From the NCBI GenBank assembly GCA_031841125.1, contig CM063109.1:24647321-24711320 (forward strand): a stretch of 64,000 bases of DNA. The letters run 5' to 3'. The notes beneath the pieces were generated by a model. That model was not told the DNA's origin. It did not search any database and saw only the letters and a program-made list of their open reading frames with translations. Origin of the DNA: Acanthococcus lagerstroemiae. Lineage: Eukaryota; Arthropoda; Insecta; Hemiptera; Eriococcidae. A program made the translations under genes and the position numbers. This document shows positions 9,915 to 20,010 of the stretch, piece by piece. Each line of letters opens with the position of its first letter. The first letter of the stretch is position 1.

Positions 9915-10794
9915 ATTTCCCCCTCCCCTTAATCCATTCAGGCTCCACTAGGGAGGGGCTAATTCCGGTTACTCTAGTTTTCCTCAAGTTCCAAATTCTT
10001 TACGAGATTCTAAAGTTAATTTTTTGGACAGGATAGCCAACCAAGCTCTGAGACGCTGATTTCGAATATCGCCTCAGATTTTTATCCGACCCCTTCCAGA
10101 GCACTGTCGTAATACGAATTCAGCTTCTCTGGCGAAGAATTGCACGAAATATTGAAATAGAGGTGATTTTGTGTCGCTGATTTCTAATATCGTTTCCGAT
10201 TTTTAATCTGGACCAAATTTGAGCCTCTGTGCTTTTTCAGTTGAGAAATTTTTACGGCGTTATTTTCTATAGCAATACTTTGAATAAATAAAACTGTATT
10301 TTTACCCTATTCGGTGGCTTTAATTAGAAAGGGAGCATTTTGAGTCAATCGTTACTTGTCCTACGCCCTCGCTAACTAATTACTAATTAGTCGCACAAGG
10401 AGGAACAGGATCCAAGAATTACCCCTAAAATCAAATACAGCGACCTCGGAAACCTATAACCCAATTTTCGAATTTTATTCTCCCCCCCCCTCATCAATGA
10501 AGTCGTTAATTGAAATCGCACGTCGCTGCACCCCATAGAGCGCGATTTCATTTCCATCATTAAATTTTTATACCCCCTCTGCCACAGCTTCATAAGCATG
10601 CGATAGTAAAAAAAAGTTTGTGGAGTGATCGACGATATTCGCCGCTCACGATGTTCGAAAAGATTTGACCCCTCCCCCCTCCTTTGCCCGTGTAATTTGT
10701 ATTTGAAGGGTCTAGAATACTGGAAAAATTGGCCCGGAAAACCTGGAAAAATCAGGGAAAATTATTTCCGAACAAGATTGCACACCCTGTGTGA

Positions 10795-11240
10795 AAAATA
10801 AAACCTTAGGCCGCCAAAGCGGACAGGAGGCAAACCTTTTCAGCAAGTAACAGAAGAAAATTAAAATGGAATTATTGAATAACTGTAACAAGACGGATTA
10901 AGTGGGCCGACTGATTGACTGACCTTTTCGTGTTTCATGAGAGGGGGGGGGGGTGTTTGATTAAACATAATCGCTTACCAGTGTGATGTGTACGTGATAA
11001 TCTATCTGGTGTTCCCGGGACGCTAATTACCCCAGGTTTTCAGGTTTACGATGTACAGCTTTCTTGAGCATTACAATAGAAGGGTTGAGAAAATGGCTTT
11101 TCCTGTTGTTACACGGCTAAGGTAGAATGAAAACATAACCCACTGGTTTGTGTCTGGAAACGAAACAATTGAGAAGAAACCACCCGCTTACTCATCGAGT
11201 TGCTAGCTTTTCTAGTTCGAAGAGACCAACACTGTGGGCT
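10795..11240. other. Unassigned interval, no gene seen
   Basis: Mixed-composition sequence with one G tract (about 10940-10949). No coding frame or repeat from elsewhere in the window is visible. Confidence 0.4.
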
Positions 11241-11242
11241 TG

Positions 11243-11349
11243 TTGTACAATAGAGAGTTATCGTTAACTCGGGGTTAACTCGCCGAATTCGACGAGTTGA
11301 TTGGTCGAAACAGCGAGTTGACGATCACGTGATAACTCTTTTGCACAAC
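11243..11349. mobile_element. Short palindromic MITE-like element
   Basis: The left end TTGTACAATAGAGAGTTATCGTTAACTCG pairs with the right end CGAGTTGACGATCACGTGATAACTCTTTTGCACAA. An inner palindrome, TTAACTCG...CGAATTCG...CGAGTTGA, lies between them. The whole 107-bp unit can fold on itself. It has no coding capacity. A clear target duplication was not found, so mobility is inferred from shape only. Confidence 0.5.
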
Positions 11350-11359
11350 TAGCTCTATG

Positions 11360-12525
11360 TGTAGGTACAAATGTATAACATACCAGACGGGTCCACTATT
11401 CTCTACCTCATAAAGATAATTTGTTATTATACAGTCAATACTTCAAAATCACTCCATTCTCGACAGAGAAGAAAAATGACCGCGAAAATAAAACAACCCT
11501 AATATTGAAATTAGTAATTCCGCGGTGTTTTTCTTCCATGTTTTTTTGTGTTTGAGGTATAAAAACTGCGTACAGTAAGGCACCTCTGGAAGGAGAGCCG
11601 GTCTTCATTATCCCACCTTTTTCCTCGTTGATTTCTCGGGCCAGCTACCTGGTGATCACAAATTAAAGTATTTACCGGAAATTTTAACGTCTTCGCAATT
11701 AAAAAATAATTAATTGGTTCCAGCTCAATGAAAAATATGAAAAATATGTAATGGTTATTTTACGAGTCCGGCGAGCATAACGGAGAGGCTTCGCCTGTAA
11801 TTAAAATGAAAATGAAGCCTAATAGGACGACTATAATCGCGTTTAGCGCGGAATTAAAAGAAAGAAGGGTGGGAAAAACGGGAGAAAAAACAGGGGCAAA
11901 ATAGCGATGGAGTGTTACGTTTTTGAACGTTTTATAGAGAGAGAGAGCGCTTTGAAGTGGAAAATTATTTCATAAGAACGCGGACAGAGAGGGATTTTCA
12001 AAATTAAAAAGCTAGTGGTGGTTTCAAGAGCTCGTATTTTTTTTATTTTGCGACGGGTTTTCAGTTGGCTCGTTCTGGCACTCCTGAACTCGGTATGGAT
12101 CTTATGCGATGAAAATACCAGTTTTTTCAGTTATTCGATTCATAAGCCGTAAATTTTGACGGACAGTGTCGGTTTTGAAGAAATGCTGAGGTGGACTCCC
12201 GGTCCTAGGTGGGTCTCCTTACTCCCAAAGTCAAAAAGGCCGTTATGCCAACCATGTTGCAATTGATTATGCGGCCTCTGCGGATTCGACCCAGAAACTC
12301 AATTCCCGCCTTGGAAAAATTCTCTAACGCCTACAGTGAGACAGGTACTAAGAAGCCGTGCCAGTTTCCTCGAATGCTCCCTATGGAGCACTTCCAGACA
12401 TTTTAGCGATGATAGCATTGCATCCATTGTACCCTCGGATAAGGTTCCTAACAAAGACTCTCAGTTTTCCCGCCATCGTATTGGGGGACTGACCTTTTCC
12501 AAAATACACGCTTTTAGTCTTAACA
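11360..12525. other. Unassigned interval, no gene seen
   Basis: Contains a TATA-like GGTATAAAAAC at about 11556, a short GAGAGAGAGAG tract at about 11937 and G/C-mixed sequence without a convincing frame. Nothing here supports a gene or promoter call on its own. Confidence 0.4.
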
Positions 12526-12529
12526 ATTA

Positions 12530-12890
12530 TAGTATGGTTGTTTCATTCATAAAGCTGGCATTTTTGTGAAAATGGATTCCATATTTCAGTCCACCTATCA
12601 TAAACAGAGGGTTCTATCACAAGACTGATTATCACCTCCAAATGGGGGGGGGGGAATGCTCTGAAGTTGGGGTACACGCATTCTATTTGATGTTGTGACT
12701 TTCATAAAACTGGAATTTTCACAAAATTGGTTTCATATTCTGCTTCGTTCGTCGTAGAAAGAGGAAAATTTAGAGCCTCTGTTCTATCAACATCCACCAG
12801 AAGACTGATTATCATCTCTAAATGCACACAGTGAATGATCTGATGTAGTAATGCATGCATTATATCGATGTTGTGACCTTTAATAACATG
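12530..12890. repeat. Degenerate direct duplication of about 180 bp
   Basis: The order TTCATAAAGCTGGCATTTTTGTGAAAATGG ... ACAAGACTGATTATCACCTCCAAATG ... GCATTCTATTTGATGTTGTGACTTT (12547-12710) recurs as TTCATAAAACTGGAATTTTCACAAAATTGG ... AGAAGACTGATTATCATCTCTAAATG ... GCATTATATCGATGTTGTGACCTTT (12710-12890). These are two diverged tandem copies with no coding content. Confidence 0.6.
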
Positions 12891-13179
12891 TTTTGTCCTT
12901 CCGCCTTCACCAGGTGCCTAAGTTTATACCTTGAGATTTGAATTGTTTAAAAAGGGGACTCAACATTCTCCGAAACTTACAAATGAACCCCTTAATGTAT
13001 CAATCTTTCTATTCAGAACCACAGAAGCATAGAACTTTAGACTTCAGCTAATATCCGGTAACGAACGTGATGTAGATGTTTCTCAACCATCGGACAGTAT
13101 TAGAGCTCATTAGGCGCTTCATCATCATCTTGTAATGTCTCACCATCAGACGCCATTTTGGTCATATCCCCGGCGCCTA

Positions 13180-13715
13180 GTTATTTCGTGATGACCAAAC
13201 ATGTTTTACCCTTTTGGTGAGACTTTTCCGCGAGGCCCGCATACTTCGCGTGCTTCGGTTCGCGGACCTCTGCAAAGTCTGCGTAGCGGGTTTGAAAGGG
13301 AATTGCTTTATCAACTCTCACCCCGTCGTTTGCATGTTCATTGCCGACAATCAGGCCCGGTCGAAGATGCTGTCCAGTCCAAGCATGGTCCTGTTAACTT
13401 TTACGTCCTCCCTTTCTCGCTTTGCAGACGCCACAAGTCTGCCAAGCACGGAGTTATGCTGTTTTTCCAGGCCACCTCGTAATGCTTGCAGTGACTGGAA
13501 ACATTTATTAGCGTCTCCAGTCTGAGCGCGCATCTTCTGCATCTCATGTCCCCCAGCTCTCCTGCACTATTCCACTTTTTTGACCCGCTGAATGGTACAA
13601 GACCCAGACGAGTTAATTGCACGAATCGACCGTTCACATCCAAGGAAGTGACTGGACACCGAGTGCAAACTGGTTTCCTCTCACACCTTGTCCTAATCAG
13701 GCTTAGGCTTGACAC
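13180..13715 (-). pseudogene. Unrecognised degenerate coding-like region
   Basis: Two overlapping minus frames (13715-13401 and 13542-13351) are open for 104 and 63 codons. One is Cys-rich with CTRC and CRRC pairs. The other reads QTGDANKCFQSLQALRGGLEK, helix-forming. Continuing down the strand, a third frame gives VREPKHAKYAGLAEKSHQKGKT before a stop near 13200. Composition is more GC-rich than its neighbours. I do not recognise a family. It could be a transposon ORF1 remnant or simply chance frames. Confidence 0.25.
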
Positions 13716-14131
13716 CTCGAAGGTAAGCCGCGCACTTCGGCTTCCCGCAGGATTGGAAAAAGGAAACCTTTGTTGCGCTACCCAGCTTTGACAAAAACAT
13801 CATCGGCACTGTCCCCCCGATTCTAGGTACCACTTCTTTTCCCTTGCCAGCTAAATTTTATGCCTCTGACAGCCTCCTACCTGCACTTCGAACACCCAGC
13901 CACACCAATGCGACATCACGCTCGCTGAAGACCCTCCCTCTAGGCTTTCTCAGAGGTAACAGATTAGATCAGTCTTCACTGGAGCCCAATTGTAAGGGAA
14001 AATTTTTGATCGATAGTACACTACTGAGGAGAATAGAAGAACCTTCATTGGCATTGCACATGCGAAAAACTGATATATCATACAAGCTGGGCGTGAAAAA
14101 CTAGAGAATTATACTGTAAGGTAATCTGAAA

Positions 14132-14826
14132 CAGTGTTTGGAACCGATTCAATTTTTCGTTTTGATCGGTTTCGGGCTTTGTAGCTTCTATTTAGGTTGG
14201 TTTCGGTTCGGAACTTCCATTTAATTTCTCAATAGGTTTCAGTTTCGGTCATGAGACCGATTTAAAATACTGAAATGGTCTTACTTCGGTCTTTCATTGC
14301 TGAGCCGGTTTTGGTTATGGTCTTCACTTCACATAATGAATCGGTTTCAGTCGGGCTCAAAAGATCTTTCTCAAACAAAATAAAAATCTCATCATTTCTA
14401 TAGTCAAATCAGCCATAATTGGAAACCAACCATAAGATATGAACTGTAGCATCGACTTACTTGGGAATGGGCATTGGCAGGTTGAATTATTCTGTAGATC
14501 AGTTCAAATATCTAACTCTTTTACTGGGTCGGCATTCGGCAACAAAGAAGAACAGATAACAGAAAACCGCATTGACCGAAGACCGATTGGGACCTTTTCA
14601 TTTAATTGGTTAACGGTCTTGACGCAGATATGAGCAGTCGGTTTTGGTTTCAGTTAAACCTACATTTCAAACATTTGGTTTGTGTTCTGGTTAATGACCA
14701 GTTGAGTTTAAGGTTTTAGGTCTTAATTTGGTCTTTTGCACATTAAAGGGTTTTGGTTTCGGTCTCATGAAACTGTTGAATTTGAATGGGTTCCGGATTC
14801 AGTTTCGGTTCCGGTTCCAAACACTG
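14132..14826. mobile_element. hAT-type MITE with perfect 8-bp TSD
   Basis: The element starts CAGTGTTTGGAACCG (14132) and ends CGGTTCCAAACACTG (14826), a perfect 15-bp terminal inverted repeat. ATCTGAAA occurs immediately on both sides (14124-14131 and 14827-14834), a perfect 8-bp target duplication typical of hAT transposons. The 695-bp interior has no transposase; instead it is packed with scattered GGTTTCGGTT/CGGTTTTGG motifs in both orientations, which may be transposase-binding repeats. It needs an autonomous partner to move. Confidence 0.88.
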
Positions 14827-14839
14827 ATCTGAAATCTGA

Positions 14840-15865
14840 AATTGAACTTTTTGAACAACGTTCGTACAGCTTTCTGCATTTCGCTCCTCTTAACGCCAAA
14901 ACAATGGAACAGTCGTGTCTCATGAATCGGTAAAGAAAGTAATGCGGACATCAAAATCATATCGGCCAGGTTATTTGACCTCGTGCAGTGGTCCGAGATT
15001 GAGGAAACCTCCTCGATACGTCCCCGATACCAGTCTCGATTACACGTTTAATTTCCGCATCGACAATCCGAACATGTCGACCAGACTTTCCTTTCCTCGG
15101 CTCCCGCGTCCCGATGTTCGCGCTAGAAATTAAATTTACCTTCTCGTTCCGGGCTCTTTGTTCTCGACGGGGAGCAAAAAGCGACGACGGACGGTACAGA
15201 CGAGGAAAATGCGAAAATGTTTCTACTTTCCAGTCACGAAATTTGTTATCAGTAATGACGAAAGAAGCTGCTGTTAGGGACCTTCTCGTCGAAGAGCGTA
15301 GGCGCGATGCCATTGCCCGTCAATAGCCAAGCCATGGATATTGTAGTATTTTCGTGCTTGGTACGTCGCCGTGCCGTATGGCGAACAAGTTTTTAAATTA
15401 AGGAATCCCATCCCAGAACATCGTTTTCTCCGGCCCCTGCCCGTTTTTGAAATCTAGCCACCTGAAATGAAAATAAGCGATGGCGTGGTCCGTTTTGAAA
15501 AACCGGAATCACAGGTCGGTCGCTGGGTTTGTCACCGTGTCGCCTCGTTGAACGGGTGTCCGAACGTGTGGCAGAAAAGTAAAATGTAATTTCGTAAATG
15601 GAAATCGAGATGTGTTTTTTGGACCGATGCGAATGAGATGGCTTTCGAAGAGTCGTTCCGAGAAGATGACAACATTCGTATTCCGCTAGAGTCGACCGAG
15701 TGAATTCAAGATCACTTAGTCCGGTCAGTCCGTTCTGGAACTGCGTATTGACTTACCCTTCAGCAAATAAACGAAAAGTGCAGTAAATCAGCTTAGCAGG
15801 GACGAGAATAAAGGAGGGCAGCTTGCCCCCAAGCCAACGCCGGAGAGTTGGGAAATTCTAGTAAT
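14840..15865. other. CpG-rich interval without recognised gene
   Basis: Between about 15000 and 15760 the sequence is unusually rich in CG dinucleotides (for example CCCGCGTCCCGATGTTCGCGCTAG and GTCGAAGAGCGTAGGCGCGATG) compared with the transposon-derived DNA around it. Short open stretches exist on both strands (14957-15313 minus, 15114-15326 plus) but neither shows a known domain. Conserved non-coding DNA or an unrecognised exon are both possible. Confidence 0.35.
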
Positions 15866-15869
15866 CCAA

Positions 15870-16011
15870 CAAGTGAAAAGGTTATGTTTTTTTTTTAGCC
15901 AATACAAACAAATTTTAAATTCTGATGCTTGGGAATTTTGAGTTGAGTCAGCTGGGAATTTCACAATTTTGCCCCCCCCCCCCTCCAGAAAAAACTCTTC
16001 GCTACGTCCCG
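15870..16011. mobile_element. Fragment of the CAGGGACGTACC MITE family
   Basis: GATGCTTGGGAATTTTGAGTTGAGTCAGCTGGGAATTTCACAATTTTGC...CTCCAGAAAAAACTCTTCGCTACGTCCC matches the terminal part of the MITEs at 35168-35668 and 48758-49138. The expected GGTACGTCCCTG end is changed to GCTACGTCCCGG and the other end is missing, so this is a decayed partial copy. A C11 tract interrupts it. Confidence 0.6.
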
Positions 16012-16019
16012 GCGTCTCA

Positions 16020-17115
16020 GGAGGGATGTAGCAAAATACTGTCTAGTGGAGCTGAAATCCAGCTGTTCAGCATCCCGGTCGAACGAAGACAAGTTACCCG
16101 GTTTTTAAACGAAAACGAAAATTACGAGTATTATGCAGAAGGATGAAAAGAAAAGCCAGATACGTAAAAAAAGGCTTAAAGAGTCTTATAGTCACTGCGA
16201 GGCTTTGGGTAGATACCCTTTTCTCCACCAACTCCCCCTCGCAGGTACCACAATCGCCCAATCGTTATTACAAATGAATTCAGCGACCCTTAGGCTCTAT
16301 GAAACGATATCCATATTGCCATTTTGCTTTAATGTTGAGCCCGCGTTCCCTTACGAGCACTAAATTTTGAGGTCACAATGAAACAAATATGAAAATTGAA
16401 TTCTGTGACCATGAATCCTCCACCTTACCGTATCTCGATTTCACGATTTCATGCTAATAGACGCTTTAAAAATTGTAGTAAAAGTGTAGTTTCTGATATT
16501 GGAAAATAAAGAAAAAAATCACAAATTTCAAAGTTGTTACCTAAGAAGAGGGCAAAAGGAGTGGGGACCATTTCCAGGATTGGTAGATGTGGATGTACCG
16601 AAACGGGTCCGAGGTGGTTTGCATCGTTACCATTCGCTGAAGTCTATATAAGACTAAAAAAAAAAAAAAAATGAAAATTTAGCCTTTCCCCCCAAAAGCC
16701 TGCGTTAATGTATGGGGTAAAATAAAGGATTATATTGGACCCTTGTTTGTGCTTTTGGGAGTAGTAATGGGAAAATTGTGAGAGACCGTCTTTGTATAGA
16801 ATTCAATGAGGAACTATTTTTGTTGGAACTTTGTCTAAACTGCCAGATAATAGTCCGTCGGCCTACCGCGAATGTGAGCGTTTCCTAGCCGAGAGAAGAA
16901 GAGGAAACTGACTGCGCTGGTTGGAAAAGAATCCGATTTTGTGGAACAAGTGCCACGAAGGATATAAAAACACTTTTCAAGTCAACCAAATGGAGAGATA
17001 AATAAGTCAACAATTCGGAAATTTTGCCAACTGCCGGTCTAATTTTGCTAACAAAGGACTCGTTATTACTAATAACACAACCCAACAGCCAAAAAACCGC
17101 AAGAACGAGAGTAGC
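16020..17115. other. Unassigned interval, no gene seen
   Basis: Contains an A15 tract near 16655 and only short chance frames on both strands. I see no motif that recurs in the window. Confidence 0.4.
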
Positions 17116-17117
17116 CG

Positions 17118-17814
17118 ATTCTAGAAGTATTTTTCACGCTGAATTCAATGCCGCTTTTTGTTTTTCTTAATTAGCTCTCCTTTTCTCGTAAATTCATTCT
17201 GAATTATTTCCCGTAATTTCCCTCACGTGTTAGAAATATTAGTGAATGTGGCCACACTGCATGTATCACAAAACAAACTCGCCAACACAGTGACGCGTGT
17301 GAACGTGTGTTTTGACGTTTTGATATCGAGACGATCTAAACAGTTTCAACTGATTCTAAGATTTTATCATTAACGATGAAGTGATTGAACAACAGTTTTG
17401 AGGAAGGCGATCTCTTCAGTGAAAAAATAACGCCTTTTCATTCTGGTATTACAGTTTATTGTTTCTTTTACGAAATGTAAGTGAACTAGATAAATGTGTT
17501 CCGACAATAAATTTGATGAATATGTATTCAATGCATGAGTATTCATGATAATCACAACGTTCGTTCTTGAATTGGAATAATACTTAAGGAACACAGACGG
17601 ACAGAGAACAACACGGAAGATTTCTATTCAGTACCGTCGAAGACGAAGCTTATCGGTAATATCAGTTTAATACAACATCAGTGTCGCCACATAAAATAGA
17701 ACAATTTCTCATAATACACTATTAAATTTCCCAGCAAACGTAAAAAATTATTAGCTAACTCAGCATTTTTAATATCATATTTGAATTCAGCGTGAAAAAT
17801 ACATTAAGAATCAT
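17118..17814. repeat. Inverted repeat with 140-bp arms
   Basis: GATTCTAGAAGTATTTTTCACGCTGAATTCAATG (17118) through GAATGTGGCCACACTG (17262) pairs with CAGTGTCGCCACATAAAA (17669) through TTGAATTCAGCGTGAAAAATACATTAAGAATC (17814). The arms are strong at their two ends and weaker in the middle. The 410-bp loop has no clear gene. It could be a non-autonomous DNA element. No target duplication is evident. Confidence 0.55.
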
Positions 17815-17969
17815 CTATTTTCCTTCATGCGGTTTCCAAAAAATCTCAGTTTGTTGTGTAGTGTAACCAGTGCTAAAAATCAGTAAGCAAAAAAGGAAAA
17901 AGGAGTCAATCCTTTTGAAATTTTGCTGACTTGATTTTGCCAGCTGAGTGTCAATTTTACGAAATTTGT

Positions 17970-18432
17970 TAACTTCTTCAGGTACCGTATCCGATGCCGG
18001 ACACTGGTGGTCGTGGTTTCTGACGCGCGACTTTCCTGGGCAGGGTAAGTCGGAGTAGTTTGCCGTTGCTTTCTCCACGGTTTGTTGCGTTACAGTTTTT
18101 CCTTCTCCGTGCCGGAAGTGTGGAGTCGCAATTTGCTTACTAGCCTCATGTTTTCACGACGTTGAGTAAGCTGTCCACGACGTTCCACACGACAGTCTCA
18201 ATCTTTCAGATCTGGTGGTAACACGCCTTGTGCTTATAATGACCTGTTTGTTCAAATTAGCGGGATTACAAGATGCATTATGTTTCCACCTCGATTGATA
18301 TTGTAGTCGCTACGTTCGCTAGGATTTTATTGGGGTATTCGAATATCACTAGCTTTCTGTCGTTGGTGAGACTCGAACCCGAGACGCAAGGGTTGCGAAG
18401 CGGGCACCTTACCACTCGGCCACAGACGACTC
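17970..18432 (-). mobile_element. tRNA-headed SINE, copy 1
   Basis: Read on the minus strand from 18432, the head GTCGTCTGTGGCCGAGTGGTAAGG carries a good pol III A box (TGGCCGAGTGG). GGTTCGAGTCT further on is a B box. The first and last bases of the head (GTCGT and ACGAC) can pair like an acceptor stem. The body then reads ATATTCGAATA, ATCAATCGAGGTGGAAACATA, GTTACCACCAGATCTGAAAGATT and CGTCGTGGACAGCTTACTCAAC, all shared with the plus-strand copy at 33945-34345. Two copies with the same head and body define a SINE family. A functional tRNA is unlikely because the T stem does not pair well. Confidence 0.75.
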
Positions 18433-18624
18433 AATTTGTCCACAACTTTGCAATATATTAGGAGAGCTCTAACTCCATGGTGATAATATACTAGTTTAAA
18501 AAGTGGATCGAAGTGTAAGTTCTCGATGTCCCAAATTTGATTTTAAGCGCATTCTTTGCATCCGATGCAGGGAAGTGCCACCAAATGAGGTTAAAGAAAA
18601 AAGAACATTTTTTATTTACAGATC

Positions 18625-19200
18625 GTATTTATTTATTTATTAAGCTTTTTTTGGTGGTTTTACAAGTATATATACTTCTGTATTTTGGTAATTAGTATGG
18701 TAGTACTAACGACCAAACTCCGGTTCACTCCACCAGGCCCTGTTTTTGGGCATAGGCCTCCCTCAGCCTGTTCCACTCTGATCTATCCCAGGTTACCCTG
18801 TGAAAATTGTTTTTACTCTTTAAAACCCTGTCTAGGTCATCTCGCCAAGTGATTTTCTGACGTCCACTTCTTCTTTTTTTGTATGGTTGCCAAAAAGTTA
18901 ATTTGTAAGTCCATCTGTCGTCGCTCATCCTTCCAACATGTCCTGCCCAGTCCCACTTGAGTCTTCGAATCACGTGTATTGAATTTAGATTCCATCTTAG
19001 TTTGTACTTAATGTTCTTTATTAGGATTTTATCTGTTAGTTTGATTTTTAGTATCGATCTTTCCATTTTATTTTGGGCGGATTTTATTTTGTTTTCCTAG
19101 GCGAGTGTTAGGGACCAAGTTTGTGCGCCGTTAACTTGCAAGTTGACAGCTATAAATAAGCATTCAATATTATTCAGCCTATTTCTACACAAATGTAGTC
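18625..19200 (-). mobile_element. 5'-truncated RTE-like LINE, 3' end
   Basis: The minus strand contains NGAQTWSLTLA at about 19115, then an open frame (19066-18725) with ERSILKIKLTDKI, RRLKWDWAGHVGRM, KKRRSGRQKITWRDDLDRV and LREAYAQKQGL. These are the signature C-terminal blocks of this LINE family (the aGHv.R and GRP..W elements). The 3' end is a (TTTA)n-type tail, seen on the plus strand as TATTTATTTATTTATT at 18628-18643. Reverse transcriptase proper is missing, as expected of a 5'-truncated insertion. The last 113 codons are open, so it is relatively little decayed. Confidence 0.82.
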
Positions 19201-19204
19201 ACGA

Positions 19205-20005
19205 GATCCCAAAACCAAAATCAATCATGGTCGATTTTTTAAATTTCCACTTCTTGGCACCGTCGGACACAAAATTTAAGTAGACATTTAAGACGAACGA
19301 CTTCCCCAGAATTTCAAAAGTACACGGATATAAATAGCAGCAGCGTTTTAGGCAGACACCACGAATTTTCATAAAAAGCGGAAAATACTGTATTTTTTAT
19401 CTGTCCCACTTATCGCTGGGCTCAAGAGAATCTTAGGGACACTTATGAATTATCTAAGTTGACTGCATCCAGTCTGCAAACGTGTTTTCATTCATTTTGA
19501 AACCCGGCCAAGTAGCTCGATGTTACAGTCCGATATTAAATGCAATCGCTCGCTCGTACACTTTTTCTGCACGCTATACCCTTCCTCAAGGTGGACAACC
19601 CGAATCTTATATTCCCAACAAAAGTGGACATTTTTCTCGAATGAAATGTACTCGAAATGAATGATACGTGCATGAAAATATTTCGTAAAATACGAGCCAG
19701 CTTTCCCAGTTTTAATTAAATTCTTCTCGAATCGCTATACAAAAAGAATTTAATAATCTTCTTTCGGGAAGACCTAAATTATTTTATAGAGACGACGAAG
19801 AAGTCGGGGCGGAATTTTCTGTTCTTCGAAAAACAAAAAATAAACGAGTTGCCCAGTTACTCGTCTTTTGACAAATTTTCCGTTTTATACGAGTAACTTT
19901 AGAAGGATATTTTACAGCGCAACCCTCGTTAAAATTCGTCCGTCAATAAGCCCTATACATCGCTATCACTCTAATTAGTTAGCAAATGACTATTTTTTGG
20001 TCATT
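19205..20005. other. Unassigned interval, no gene seen
   Basis: Mixed AT-rich sequence between an RTE 3' end and a fold-back element. Only short frames are open and none has a recognisable domain. Confidence 0.4.
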
Positions 20006-20010
20006 CGCAA

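Larger units (their letters stand above)
7650..10789. mobile_element. 3.1-kb composite element with CAGGGTG/CACCCTG ends
   Basis: The sequence starts CAGGGTGTCCA at 7650 and ends TGCACACCCTG at 10789. It is bordered by TGTGA at 7645-7649 and TGTGA at 10790-10794, a candidate 5-bp target duplication. Just inside both ends lies the module GGAAAACCTGGAAAA(G/A)TCAGGGAA, in the same orientation. The interior holds a long inverted repeat (8078-8540 / 9447-9914) around a piggyBac-like gene fragment. The first 270 nt recur at 44529-44765, so this is a dispersed family. The 5-bp duplication and the direct rather than inverted modules make the superfamily unclear; the ends could also belong to two separate insertions. 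Confidence 0.5.

Noticed and set aside
11550..11570. TATA-box promoter (GGTATAAAAAC)
   Set aside because: No downstream coding frame or initiator context supports it. Such matches are expected by chance in AT-rich DNA.
18360..18432. A functional tRNA gene on the minus strand
   Set aside because: A and B boxes are present but the T stem does not pair, and the sequence continues into a body shared with another copy, which identifies a SINE.
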